64,000 nt of DNA from the NCBI RefSeq assembly GCF_042676605.1, contig NZ_JBHTHQ010000021.1, forward strand, positions 434,001-498,000, written 5' to 3'. The notes beneath the pieces are model-generated. The model had not been told where the DNA came from. It saw only the letters and a list, made by a program, of their open reading frames with translations, and made no database searches. The number at the start of each line of letters is the position of its first letter. The first letter of the stretch is position 1. The DNA is from Alloscardovia venturai (GTDB lineage: Bacteria > Actinomycetota > Actinomycetes > Actinomycetales > Bifidobacteriaceae). The translations under genes were made by a program, and so were the position numbers. Positions 52,930-61,786 of this stretch are shown here, one piece after another.

Positions 52930-54054
52930 CTACACAGCGCTCTCAGTAGCACTATCAGCCAAGACTCTGTGTATAAAGCAGTCCATCTTATCAAGGGTTA
53001 TCTGCGAGCGAGGATGAGTAGCAAGTCCTACGACATACACATGCCCTAATTCTCCCCACTCATTCGTATCTGCATCATCAAGCTCAACGTCGACGCCTTT
53101 ACATACGAGGCGCTTATAGAGATCAATATTTTCGTCATGAAGAAAATCATCTGTGGCAGTATTGATAAAAACAGGCGGCATTGCTGCTGCACCCAAAAGT
53201 TCGTTTGTACCGGTAAAACCAGTAAAATTGTCACGCACTGTCCCAAAAACTTCTGGAGACAAGGCGTCCAACGCATCAAGCTCGTGTCTCGCTTCACGCT
53301 CACTAGTATCCATTCGCGCAGACAAATCGTATATACCACATACAAGGAGAAGTCCCCGTATCTTGAGACCAGCTTGAGGCACACACGTTTGCATACTCAT
53401 CGCATAACTATTTTCAATTTGCGCGCTATGCAGTGCCATACATGCCCCAGCCGAGTCACCCGTTAGGAAGAGCCGGTCCATATCGCCGCCAAAGTGTGCG
53501 ATATTTTCTGCTGTCCATAAATATGCGAGGGAAAGGTCTGTAAGGATTTCAACAAAGTTATAACACGGTCCGGGCCTATAGCTCGGGAGGACTACGACGT
53601 AGCCACGATGCGCGAGGTGCATGGCAAAACTGCGATTTAACTCGCGCATTCCGTATACAAATCCACCACCGTGATCGTCAATGATCACGGGATACTTGTG
53701 CCCCTCACTAGCATCTTTTGGCGCGAAAACATCGAGGTAATGTCCGCGATCATCATCTTTAGTATAAGGAATTGCAAGATGACCAACGACATCATCAGGA
53801 AGCTGCCAATTTTTGATACGTTCATAGTCAAACTGCGCACTCGCTTTACGCATGGCGATGGCTGCTTGTTTTGCCTTTGAACTTATCTTTCTACCGCGTG
53901 TGTCTTGCGTATCATCAACACAATCTTCATCAATGTAGCTCCATAACCGCCCAGCTTCCATCCAACTTTGAGCCGCACGTGCCTGTGTAACTATTGCGGA
54001 TGGAGAAGAATTATCAGATGGACCAGGACCGTGCGTATACATATGCGATACCAT
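52930..54054 (-). CDS. Alpha/beta hydrolase (HSL-family esterase)
   Basis: A 374-residue cytoplasmic esterase/lipase-like enzyme. It has the oxyanion-hole motif DDHGGGFVYG and the nucleophile elbow FLTGDSAGACMAL (Ser in GDSAG), which define the hormone-sensitive lipase group; the Asp (FINTATDDFLHDEN) and His (ELGHVYVVG) of the triad are also visible. AAAGGAG precedes the ATG at 54054. The substrate is unknown. It stands alone, convergent with the tRNA. Confidence 0.85.
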   Translation of the reverse strand: MVSHMYTHGPGPSDNSSPSAIVTQARAAQSWMEAGRLWSYIDEDCVDDTQDTRGRKISSKAKQAAIAMRKASAQFDYERIKNWQLPDDVVGHLAIPYTKDDDRGHYLDVFAPKDASEGHKYPVIIDDHGGGFVYGMRELNRSFAMHLAHRGYVVVLPSYRPGPCYNFVEILTDLSLAYLWTAENIAHFGGDMDRLFLTGDSAGACMALHSAQIENSYAMSMQTCVPQAGLKIRGLLLVCGIYDLSARMDTSEREARHELDALDALSPEVFGTVRDNFTGFTGTNELLGAAAMPPVFINTATDDFLHDENIDLYKRLVCKGVDVELDDADTNEWGELGHVYVVGLATHPRSQITLDKMDCFIHRVLADSATESAV

Positions 54055-54131
54055 TTACTTACGCTCCTTTGCATAGTGAAATAGGAAAACCTGTTAAACG
54101 TGTATTAATGCGTATTAACACGAGTATATGC

Positions 54132-54155
54132 AAAAGCGCCCCCATAGGAGACGCT
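54132..54155 (-). terminator. Terminator after the DUF3052 gene
   Basis: On the minus strand AGCGTCTCC and GGGGGCGCT form a 9-base stem with two G-T pairs and a 3-base loop, followed by TTTTG. It lies about 30 bases after the DUF3052 stop. Confidence 0.6.
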
Positions 54156-54183
54156 CAAAAGTCTAGTCGCAAAAATTAGAATT

Positions 54184-54597
54184 CTACCGTCCACGTCCAA
54201 ATGCACGCAAACGGATACCATTCCAATCAGGGCCAACAGTCTCTGGAGTTGCAGCATTCATTCCAGCGGTTTTTGCAGCATTCTGTAAAGTATTAGGACC
54301 GATAGCACCTGGGCGACCCGGCTTAGGGGTCAATACCCAGAATGGTGAGCCCTCATTAAGCATCTGGCTGGCATCCATGATGGTGTCAGCAAGTTCATCC
54401 TCATCGTCGCCATCACGCCACCATAGCAAGACACCGTCTACGCTCGAGTCGTACTCTTCGTCGACGAGTTCTTCGCCTAGATATTCTTCTAATGTAGCGC
54501 GTAGATTCTCGTCTACGTCATCGTCCCAAAGCCATTCTTGAACTACATCTCCTGGCTGGAACCCGAATTCTTGTGCTTCGCTTTCTGTATTCGACAC
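54184..54597 (-). CDS. DUF3052 family protein
   Basis: A very acidic protein of 137 residues with the actinobacterial DUF3052 pattern: FGFQPGDVVQEWLWDDDVDE near the N-terminus, a WWRDGD segment, and SPFWVLTPKPGRPGAIGP near the C-terminus. No catalytic motif is known for the family and its function is not established. The start codon is GTG with no ribosome binding site; TATGCT lies 6 bases before it. Confidence 0.88.
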   Translation of the reverse strand: MSNTESEAQEFGFQPGDVVQEWLWDDDVDENLRATLEEYLGEELVDEEYDSSVDGVLLWWRDGDDEDELADTIMDASQMLNEGSPFWVLTPKPGRPGAIGPNTLQNAAKTAGMNAATPETVGPDWNGIRLRAFGRGR

Positions 54598-54603
54598 AAT
54601 TTG

Positions 54604-54609
54604 AGCATA
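54604..54609 (-). promoter_or_regulatory. Candidate -10 box for leaderless DUF3052 gene
   Basis: The minus strand reads TATGCT 6 bases before the GTG start codon, consistent with a leaderless transcript. Confidence 0.4.
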
Positions 54610-54675
54610 ACAAACAGGAGAGAAAAACTCATTCTACCGTTCGTGACATAACACACTTCTTGATGTATTACGAGA

Positions 54676-55542
54676 CTAGTGGGCCGTATGAGTGCTACTA
54701 TTTGCAGTATTTTTCACAGAACTTGCTGAGCATGGCTGCAGTCCAGAAGTTCTCCCCTGCCCAATCGCTACAAGTGCTTTATATGCTTGATCAATGTTGG
54801 ATACTGCATACACTTTAAGCCCTTGCGGTATATGCCCAACGACTTCTGAACAGTTTGATTGCGGAGCAAGAAAATACCGTGCATCATCACGGCGAGCACC
54901 TATCATTTTGAGCTGGATGCCGCCAATTGCACCGACTTTCCCGTCGCGAGAGATCGTACCCGTTCCAGCGATAATCTTCCCTCTTACTTCATCCGTAGGC
55001 GTGAGCTTAGAAATCGTCCCCAACGTGTACATCATGCCAGCTGACGGTCCACCGATGTCGTCTATATGCATAGTCACTGTGGCACGATCTGCATTAATTC
55101 CCAACGTGTCCTTGAGATATTTCTTCGCAACAACCGATGCCGTATCTTGAGCAGTAGTCATCTGCTGGTCGCCTTCTTCATCATAGTCAGACGCGCTTTG
55201 ATTAATTGAATATACCGCTTCTTGAGGGAGAACTGCCATGTGCGGATTGAACCACGCCCACAAAGCAACCGCCGTTGGCGTGTAATATCCTGGGACACCT
55301 GTAGCTGAGACAGATACCATATGAAGTTCGCCGGAGTTCCTGTACGTGCGCACACCGGAAACATCAATCATGGAGATTTTGCTCGTACTCGACACAGTAC
55401 CGAGAACATCTTGTGTAGGTCCCGGCATTTCCACAGCGTATGGGCTAGGAAGCAGGAGCATGATAATCATCATCGCAATAGCGACAATCGCTAACTTCCG
55501 TCTTTTTAGATGTGATGGCATCTTACCTGAACGGTAAACCAT
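54676..55542 (-). CDS. Lon-like (S16) serine protease with membrane anchor, YlbL family
   Basis: A protein of 288 residues with a basic N-terminus, one membrane segment (LAIVAIAMMIIMLLLPSPY), a degenerate PDZ-like middle and a C-terminal Lon protease domain with the Ser of GGPSAGMM and the Lys of GIQLKMIGA, the catalytic Ser-Lys pair. Anchored Lon-like proteases of this family act outside the membrane. The start at 55542 is chosen because AGGAAGGACACTT precedes it; an ORF to 55629 lacks such a site. It is divergent from the DUF2342 gene, as in other actinobacteria. Confidence 0.87.
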   Translation of the reverse strand: MVYRSGKMPSHLKRRKLAIVAIAMMIIMLLLPSPYAVEMPGPTQDVLGTVSSTSKISMIDVSGVRTYRNSGELHMVSVSATGVPGYYTPTAVALWAWFNPHMAVLPQEAVYSINQSASDYDEEGDQQMTTAQDTASVVAKKYLKDTLGINADRATVTMHIDDIGGPSAGMMYTLGTISKLTPTDEVRGKIIAGTGTISRDGKVGAIGGIQLKMIGARRDDARYFLAPQSNCSEVVGHIPQGLKVYAVSNIDQAYKALVAIGQGRTSGLQPCSASSVKNTANSSTHTAH

Positions 55543-55753
55543 AAGTGTCCTTCCTGTCGTATCACACACACGAGTGCGTTGCGATTCCAGCAATTCCAGT
55601 GCCTCCACGTCATACACTACACGTCGCACAATGGTGCAAATATTGCGCTCAGGGTGTGAAAAATAGACGAAGATTTCTCAACTTGTGTCGTTTCGGTTGC
55701 CCCTCCCATAGTATTAGTTCTAAGGAATTTATAAAAGTAAGGTTGACACGGTC

Positions 55754-57295
55754 ATGTCTGAGAATAACTTTGACGAGAATGCATTGCATAAATGGATGAT
55801 TGATTCATTTGGCCCGTTCGAAGGCGAAATGGCATGGCAGCAGTTCCAAGAATTACCTGATTTCGTGCGAGAACAGCTCCTTCGCGACGGAGCGCAAGGA
55901 CTGCCGAACCCGCATGAAGTACAGTCACTTATGCAAGCTTTTACTGAAAGTGGCATGAATACGGTCTCCGATATTCGCAATACTTTAGACGAAGGTCCTA
56001 TCAACCGTCGACTAGCAAAGTCTCTTGCTCAGCAGCGAGCGCGAGAGGGCGAGACGATACGAGTAATCACTGCTACCCAGGCAGATAAAGTTCGAGCGGC
56101 CGCTTCAGAGACTAATTTGTGGCTTGATTCTGTGACAAATTTTGACCCGCCTACTAGTCCTATGAGTGCTTACACGCGTGCTGAATGGGTGGAGGCTACA
56201 CTTCCCGCTTGGATTGATTTTGCAACGCCTGTTGCTGCATCTATGAATAATGCTATGGGACAAGTCTTTGCTGAACGGTTTGGTGATGCGCACGTTGATG
56301 GTGAAGTAGCAGGTCTGTTCGCTGGTCCTGTCAATATTCCTCTTCCTGATGATTTAAAAGACCCGTCAAAGCTTATGAGTGTCTTAGGCAACACTTCTTA
56401 CGCTATGCAATTTGGTTCTGCTGCGGGGTCTCTCTCGCACGAGGTACGTGGTACTTTTGACCAAGCTATCGCTCTCACTTCTAATCCCGCGGGTGGTATC
56501 GTCATAGAAAATGTCGTCGAATACGCTAAGGCGCTGGAAATTAGTGAAGATGAAGCACTGCGATACCAGACATTAGTCGAGAGTGCTCATGCGCGACTTT
56601 TTACTAATGTTCCTTGGCTCATGCCGCGTTTTAAAGCACTTATTTCCAAGTATGCTCGCTCTATTTCCATCGACTTGGATGCGATGGAGCAAGAGCTTCG
56701 CGACGCACAAATGATGAATCCTGAATCTATTGCTAGTGCCGTAAATCTCTCTAAAGTAGGTATGGCAGATACTCCAGAGCAGCAAGAGGCACTCCGTAGT
56801 CTAGAAACTCTGCTTGCTCTTGTAGAAGGGTGGGTAGATTGCATTGTCTGGCGTGCAGGGATGCCATACCTACCTCATATTGATCAGTTACGTGAAATGC
56901 AACGCCGTGAGCGTGTGTCTGGAGGGGCAGCGGAACGCTCCTTTGAAGCACTACTCGGACTTGACATGCATCCGAAGAAGATGCGCGAGGCGAGCGATAT
57001 GTGGGAAACACTCACAATTGCTGAGGAAGCATCCGGTCGTGATCTGCACTGGTCTCATCCAGACTCACTGCCAGTACTTGCCGACGATGTGATGCGCAAG
57101 CTGGCACAGGCGGACACGGCGAAAGAATCTGCACCATCCATTGACTGGGATAGTGAGTTAGCACAGCTTCTTGACTTTGACGGCACCTCTGATAGCGCTT
57201 CTGATGGCGCTGGCAATAAAGACGACAGTAGTAACGGCACAGATACGCGGCAAGACTCAGATTCAGATTCTGGCCCGGATTTAGATGAGCAGTAA
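55754..57295 (+). CDS. DUF2342 zinc-metalloprotease-like protein
   Basis: A 513-residue protein of the actinobacterial DUF2342 family (often named after F420 synthesis or as zinc-dependent metalloprotease). The conserved core contains ESAHARLFTNVPWL (276-289), with a His where the family places its putative metal motif, and VEGWVDCIVWRAG near 355. The N-terminal part resembles family members in its helical pattern, and the last 70 residues are an acidic Asp/Ser tail. No clean HExxH motif is present, so metal binding should not be assumed. A poor AAGG site lies 11 bases upstream. The 211-base gap before it shows no other feature I recognise. Confidence 0.82.
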   Translation: MSENNFDENALHKWMIDSFGPFEGEMAWQQFQELPDFVREQLLRDGAQGLPNPHEVQSLMQAFTESGMNTVSDIRNTLDEGPINRRLAKSLAQQRAREGETIRVITATQADKVRAAASETNLWLDSVTNFDPPTSPMSAYTRAEWVEATLPAWIDFATPVAASMNNAMGQVFAERFGDAHVDGEVAGLFAGPVNIPLPDDLKDPSKLMSVLGNTSYAMQFGSAAGSLSHEVRGTFDQAIALTSNPAGGIVIENVVEYAKALEISEDEALRYQTLVESAHARLFTNVPWLMPRFKALISKYARSISIDLDAMEQELRDAQMMNPESIASAVNLSKVGMADTPEQQEALRSLETLLALVEGWVDCIVWRAGMPYLPHIDQLREMQRRERVSGGAAERSFEALLGLDMHPKKMREASDMWETLTIAEEASGRDLHWSHPDSLPVLADDVMRKLAQADTAKESAPSIDWDSELAQLLDFDGTSDSASDGAGNKDDSSNGTDTRQDSDSDSGPDLDEQ

Positions 57296-57322
57296 AACTG
57301 CTACTTAGCTTTAATCACTACC

Positions 57323-58828
57323 CTAACTTCTTACTTTCCGTTTATTTGCTGCTGCATCAGATATGAACCTACTGATTGTGCGCTGAGCTGTGTAATCGTT
57401 CTCATGCGCACTTCGAGCTACACAAAGGTATGCCCTCTTCTCACCGCGCGTTAATGCTACATAAAAGACTCGGCGTTCTTCTTCAATCTGTTGTTCATGA
57501 GCCTGACCGGTACCTTCGGGATTCATCGGGATATTTCCTTCAAAACAGTCAGGGATAAAAACTGTATCCCATTCCAGTCCCTTCGCTGCATGAATGGTGG
57601 AAATCGTAACTTTTCCATCCTCCTGTCGCGCGTGAAGAACGCCATCGTCCGGCTCCGTACGCAAACGGTACGGTACCTGCGCTTGCTTGCATGTAGAAGC
57701 AATTGCACGAGCGCGAGCGCGCGTACGACATAAGATTGCGATATCATCAAGTTTCATATCGCGTTTAGAATGCCACAGAATCCTCGATACAATTTGCTGA
57801 CGCTGTTGTTCGTCTGTAGCAAATTTCGTAAGTGTCACTTGCGGACCGCTATCATTTGCTGAGCGTAATTCGATGTAGTCATCAGCCATAGGAGAAGCAC
57901 TCAATACTGCATTAGCATAGTTGACGATATGTCCACTTGAACGATAGTCCGTATCAAGCTCTACGTCAGCGCTCAGAGGAGAAAATTCCTTATTAAAATT
58001 AAGGAGATAGTAGCTTGATGCCCCCGCATAAGAATAAATCGTTTGTGCAGGATCCCCAACGACACAAATGTCGCGATTACCACCTAACCATTGAGTCAAG
58101 ACGCGATGTTGTAAAGGAGAAACATCCTGATACTCATCGACAGTAATGTGCCGCATTCGTTTACGTAACTCATCTGCGATTTCCTCGTACTCATCCAATA
58201 TGTGGGAGAGGAGTAGAAGAGAATCGTCGAAGTCAATCACATTTTTATGTATTTTTTCGTTTTCTGCTATATGCGCGACATCGACGAACTGCTGAGGAGA
58301 AAGTTCAAGAGGAATTGTGCGATGCGTACGCGCACAAACACGCGCATAATCCTCATATGGAACCAAATTTACTTTCATCCATGACAACTCTTGCATGATA
58401 TCGCTAACTTCTTGATCTTCCAAGTCATCGTGCCCTGTCACTCGGAGCAACGCCGTACGAACGTACTGCGACATATCTGTTTCAATGCGTGGCACATCCC
58501 CATCTGCAAGACGATTCCACGCATATGCAAGTTGACTCATCGCAGCGGAATGGAAGGTGCTTGCCTGCACATCATGCACCCCCAGTCCGAGCAGACGCAT
58601 TTTCATCTCTTCGGCTGCTTTATTTGTATATGTCACGGCAAGTGTACTCTTCGCATCCCATTGTTTTGATGCCACTGCATAAGCTATCCGACGAGTAATC
58701 GTTCTCGTCTTGCCTGCGCCAGCCCCAGCAATTATGCGTACGGGGCCATTTATACACTGCATTGCCTCGCTCTGCTTCTCGTCAAGCCCTTCGCTTATTG
58801 CGTCAAGTACCGGTGATGAAGTTGCCAT
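57323..58828 (-). CDS. UvrD/UvrD2-like ATP-dependent DNA helicase
   Basis: A superfamily 1A helicase with Walker A GAGAGKTRTITRRIAY, Walker B VDEYQDVSPLQ, motif III GDPAQTIYSYAGA, motif IV DTDYRS, motif V TIHAAKGLEWDTVFIP and motif VI YVALTRGEKRAYL. The product (501 residues from the MATSSPVLD start at 58828) is much shorter than usual UvrD (about 700) because the part after motif VI (including any HRDC domain) is missing. The start at 58885 would overlap the divergent gene. The neighbour set (DUF2342, phosphotransferase, DUF3107) is that of actinobacterial UvrD2. Confidence 0.87.
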   Translation of the reverse strand: MATSSPVLDAISEGLDEKQSEAMQCINGPVRIIAGAGAGKTRTITRRIAYAVASKQWDAKSTLAVTYTNKAAEEMKMRLLGLGVHDVQASTFHSAAMSQLAYAWNRLADGDVPRIETDMSQYVRTALLRVTGHDDLEDQEVSDIMQELSWMKVNLVPYEDYARVCARTHRTIPLELSPQQFVDVAHIAENEKIHKNVIDFDDSLLLLSHILDEYEEIADELRKRMRHITVDEYQDVSPLQHRVLTQWLGGNRDICVVGDPAQTIYSYAGASSYYLLNFNKEFSPLSADVELDTDYRSSGHIVNYANAVLSASPMADDYIELRSANDSGPQVTLTKFATDEQQRQQIVSRILWHSKRDMKLDDIAILCRTRARARAIASTCKQAQVPYRLRTEPDDGVLHARQEDGKVTISTIHAAKGLEWDTVFIPDCFEGNIPMNPEGTGQAHEQQIEEERRVFYVALTRGEKRAYLCVARSAHENDYTAQRTISRFISDAAANKRKVRS

Positions 58829-58860
58829 ACACACCATTGTTACACAACTTAGACACAGTG

Positions 58861-58866
58861 TATTAT
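58861..58866 (+). promoter_or_regulatory. Candidate -10 box for the phosphotransferase-like gene
   Basis: TATTAT ends 10 bases before the GTG start. TTGTTA (58837-58842) is a possible -35 at 18 bases. The gene has no ribosome binding site, so a nearly leaderless transcript is likely. Confidence 0.45.
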
Positions 58867-58876
58867 TCTTGAAAAC

Positions 58877-60472
58877 GTGAGTCAACGTTCAGTATTAGAG
58901 ATAGCTGCCCTTGCTTCTGCTGCAATGCCGGGGCTGTCAGTAGCAACTACCCGCGGTTCCGAACAATTTTTCACCAGCGGGGACAAAAAAGATATCGTCA
59001 CAGCTGTCATTACCAGCGTTGAAGGCGTCGAATATGACGTCAGCGTGTCATCCTCAGCTCAGGGTAAAAAACTACTCAAGGAACGTGCAAAAGCGGCATA
59101 TGTGCTTTCTCATTCAAAAGGCACAGTGGGGTTAAGTTTCGCTGTTGAAGATTACACGTTATTCGTTCCCGGCGACGACATGTCAGGCGTGACTGGCGAT
59201 TGCGCTGTCTATATCACACCGCATCACGATGGTAATGCTCTCATGCTTAACTCGTTAACCTCTGACCAGTGTGTATCTGCGGGAACTGCTATCGCTGCAA
59301 TTCATCGGATGCGAAAAGGCTTCTTGAGCGCAGCGCACTATCGTTCTTACACCTCTGCAGATATACATGAGCAGCTTACACGTTGGATTCATAGCCTCGA
59401 ATCAGCAGGGCATATTCCTACAGAAATTATCGAGAATTGGAGAGCGATTATCGGTACAGATGGTCTGTGGGATTTTGCCGCATGTCCAGTACACGGCGGC
59501 TACAGCGATGGAGATTTCATCTTCAACTCTTCATCTGTCGCTGCACTTCATCACTGGGAAAATATGCAGATCAACGATCCAGCTCGTGACTTGGCATGGA
59601 TATTTATTCACCTTGATAAGCCTCGCCGGAATGCTTTTATCTCTGCATATAGCCGCGTCATGGGGTCTCATCTTGACAATATGATTTGGCTGCGTGCGGG
59701 GCTGTGGACACAGATGGAGCAGGTCGGCGAGTACATGCGCGCGCTTGCTAACGCTGATACTGCTAAAATTCTTGCTTTTAAATCTCAGGTTAATTCTCTT
59801 GCTCATCAAATCGCACAGAGTAACCCCCAGTCGCAGCAAGCTCATAAGAAATCAACCTTGACCGTTGGAGATTTGCTAGAAAACCCTGGCACGGTCAAAG
59901 GCAAAGAGGAAACGCGTACTCGAGGAACGCATTCTCGCAACGCTGCTCACACACGTTTCGTAGTCGATTCAGGAATGCGTACATCGTCAGATATTCCTGC
60001 ACCAGCATCACACACCTCATCAGGTGCACATCCGAGCGTAGATATTCCTACACGTCCCGAAATGAGTGACGACTCGACGTACGATGCAACCGTCGTAGCG
60101 TCCACTTCCCCAACTTCTCCTCGACATCATTGGAATTCTGCTCCAAGTCAATCTCAAAGTTTTACTCTGTCTTCATCTTCTTCGCTTGAGGATGATGCCA
60201 CCATCGCTATGCAGGCGCAATCTGCAGCCGCTGCGCAACACCATGCTAGCGACGAGACACCATATACTGCTCAGTCGAGCTATGTACGAGTGGATTCTAA
60301 CGGCTTTGTACTCGACAGCTCGGAAACTGCTGGCGGCTCAGTAATTGAACCTCGCAACGAATCTCACAGTAGTGAAATCGAGTCGGATGATACTGGAGAA
60401 GCTGCGATTGCACAGGATGACATCGCGACGACTGTCTTCGCTACACAAGAAAAACTTGATGAGAGTAAGTAA
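58877..60472 (+). CDS. Aminoglycoside phosphotransferase-like protein with altered active site
   Basis: A 531-residue protein. The first about 300 residues look like the APH-type kinase fold: a catalytic-loop-like PVHGGYSDGDFIF (205-217) and NDPARDLAWIFIHLD (233-247), which matches the metal-loop G-D-P-x-x-D-L region. Where APH enzymes have HGDxxxxN, here it is HGGYSDGD (206-213): the catalytic Asp is Gly and the metal-binding Asn is Asp. The remaining 220 residues are Ser/Thr/Ala/Asp-rich and probably disordered. The gene starts with GTG, is divergent from the UvrD2-like gene and is followed by DUF3107, a common actinobacterial order. Kinase activity is doubtful. Confidence 0.7.
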   Translation: MSQRSVLEIAALASAAMPGLSVATTRGSEQFFTSGDKKDIVTAVITSVEGVEYDVSVSSSAQGKKLLKERAKAAYVLSHSKGTVGLSFAVEDYTLFVPGDDMSGVTGDCAVYITPHHDGNALMLNSLTSDQCVSAGTAIAAIHRMRKGFLSAAHYRSYTSADIHEQLTRWIHSLESAGHIPTEIIENWRAIIGTDGLWDFAACPVHGGYSDGDFIFNSSSVAALHHWENMQINDPARDLAWIFIHLDKPRRNAFISAYSRVMGSHLDNMIWLRAGLWTQMEQVGEYMRALANADTAKILAFKSQVNSLAHQIAQSNPQSQQAHKKSTLTVGDLLENPGTVKGKEETRTRGTHSRNAAHTRFVVDSGMRTSSDIPAPASHTSSGAHPSVDIPTRPEMSDDSTYDATVVASTSPTSPRHHWNSAPSQSQSFTLSSSSSLEDDATIAMQAQSAAAAQHHASDETPYTAQSSYVRVDSNGFVLDSSETAGGSVIEPRNESHSSEIESDDTGEAAIAQDDIATTVFATQEKLDESK

Positions 60473-60526
60473 GACCCTCTACACTGAATCAATAGATAAG
60501 CACTTCATCAAGAACAAGGAGAAAAT

Positions 60527-60751
60527 ATGAACGTCGAAATCGGTATCCATAACGTCCCAAAAGTTATCTCTTTTGAAACAAATGAATCAGCAACTGATGT
60601 GTCACACAAGATTGACACAGCTTTGAATAACCACGAGACCTTACAACTCACAGATGAGAAAGGACGAGTCGTCATCGTTCCAAGTGATTCCTTGGGATAC
60701 GTCATCCTAGGCACAGAGACAGCTCATCCAGTAGGTTTTGGCGCACTATAA
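60527..60751 (+). CDS. DUF3107 family small protein
   Basis: A 74-residue protein that closely follows the actinobacterial DUF3107 pattern: VEIGIHNVPKVISFETNE, LTDEKGRVVIVPSDSLGYV and VGFGAL at the end. AAGGAG precedes the ATG. It is 54 bases downstream of the phosphotransferase-like gene and probably co-transcribed. No biochemical role is known to me. Confidence 0.9.
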   Translation: MNVEIGIHNVPKVISFETNESATDVSHKIDTALNNHETLQLTDEKGRVVIVPSDSLGYVILGTETAHPVGFGAL

Positions 60752-60779
60752 AGCGCTTAACTAGACTCTTGTATCTTGT

Positions 60780-60840
60780 CCCCGCGAAATGTGGCGTCCA
60801 CTACACCACTACTATTTCGTGGGGATTTTGTATAAAACCG
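60780..60840. terminator. Terminator after DUF3107, facing the PHP gene
   Basis: CCCCGCGAAAT and ATTTCGTGGGG form an 11-base stem (one G-T pair) with a 33-base loop, followed by ATTTTG on the plus strand. It lies between the convergent DUF3107 and PHP genes. Confidence 0.65.
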
Positions 60841-60874
60841 CACACAGCACACGTTCTAGTTCTATATACATATA

Positions 60875-61747
60875 TCAATTAATGAGTCGAATACGTCCCC
60901 GTCGGATGATTTCTTGAACAGTAGACGTGTCCGTACGATTCTCACCGAGAACGTTCGGCTTGCCCTCTCCGTGCCAATCAGATCCGCCCGTTTGCAAAAG
61001 CCCTAATTTCTGAGCTATAGCAGACAGTCTTTCTTGCTGCTCTCGCGAATTCTCACGATGGTACACTTCGAGACCATCAAGACCGTATTCTCGCGCGAAT
61101 AGTTCAATATCGTCATCAGTAAGCATACGACGACGATTGCGTTTCACCGCTCCGCAATGTGCTAAGACCACTACCCCACCAGCTTGCTTCAATGCGAATA
61201 TGACCTGTGTTGCAGCTAGCGAATCCACCGGCACATAGTATGGAGATTTTCCATTAATCGCTCCAGCAAAAGCATCAGAACGAGTCTTATATACACCGGC
61301 AGATACCAAAGCGTCAGCAATGTGAGGGCGCCCGATAGTTGTAGCTTCTCCTTCACGAACCTGTTCACTTACACTCTGCCATGTGATAGGAAAATCATGA
61401 GATAAACGCTCAACCATGCGCTGTGCACGCTCATAACGACGTTGACGCATCTTGGCATACATGTCAAGTACGCCCTTATCCTCACAATCATAGAGGTATG
61501 CCAAAATGTGCACACTCGTGTGCAGGTGCTCTGCAGTAATCTCAGTTCCCCGAATGAGAGGAAAATGCTTAGCCTGTGCAGCGGCTTTCGCCTCCTGCCA
61601 TCCTGCGATAGTATCATGGTCACTGATAGCTACTCCCTCAAGGCCTGCAGCATGTGCAAGCTCGATAAGTTCCGTCGGAGTTTTTGTGCCATCAGAAAAG
61701 ACAGTATGGCAGTGTAAGTCCCATCCCGATACTCGTGAAACCGTCAT
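60875..61747 (-). CDS. PHP-domain metal-dependent phosphoesterase
   Basis: A 290-residue PHP-domain protein of the TrpH/RNase AM type: WDLHCHTVFSDGTKTP, AISDHDTIAGW and later VLAHCGAV and GGSDWHGEGKP give the His/Asp metal cluster. Family members remove phosphate from 3',5'-bisphosphonucleosides or trim RNA 5' ends. All metal ligands look intact. TACGAT lies 6 bases before the ATG and no ribosome binding site is seen. Confidence 0.87.
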   Translation of the reverse strand: MTVSRVSGWDLHCHTVFSDGTKTPTELIELAHAAGLEGVAISDHDTIAGWQEAKAAAQAKHFPLIRGTEITAEHLHTSVHILAYLYDCEDKGVLDMYAKMRQRRYERAQRMVERLSHDFPITWQSVSEQVREGEATTIGRPHIADALVSAGVYKTRSDAFAGAINGKSPYYVPVDSLAATQVIFALKQAGGVVVLAHCGAVKRNRRRMLTDDDIELFAREYGLDGLEVYHRENSREQQERLSAIAQKLGLLQTGGSDWHGEGKPNVLGENRTDTSTVQEIIRRGRIRLIN

Positions 61748-61753
61748 ACTTCT

Positions 61754-61759
61754 ATCGTA
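61754..61759 (-). promoter_or_regulatory. Candidate -10 box for leaderless PHP gene
   Basis: The minus strand reads TACGAT 6 bases before the PHP gene ATG. Confidence 0.4.
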
Positions 61760-61786
61760 AACTTAAGTCCAAACGAAAGGTAAATC

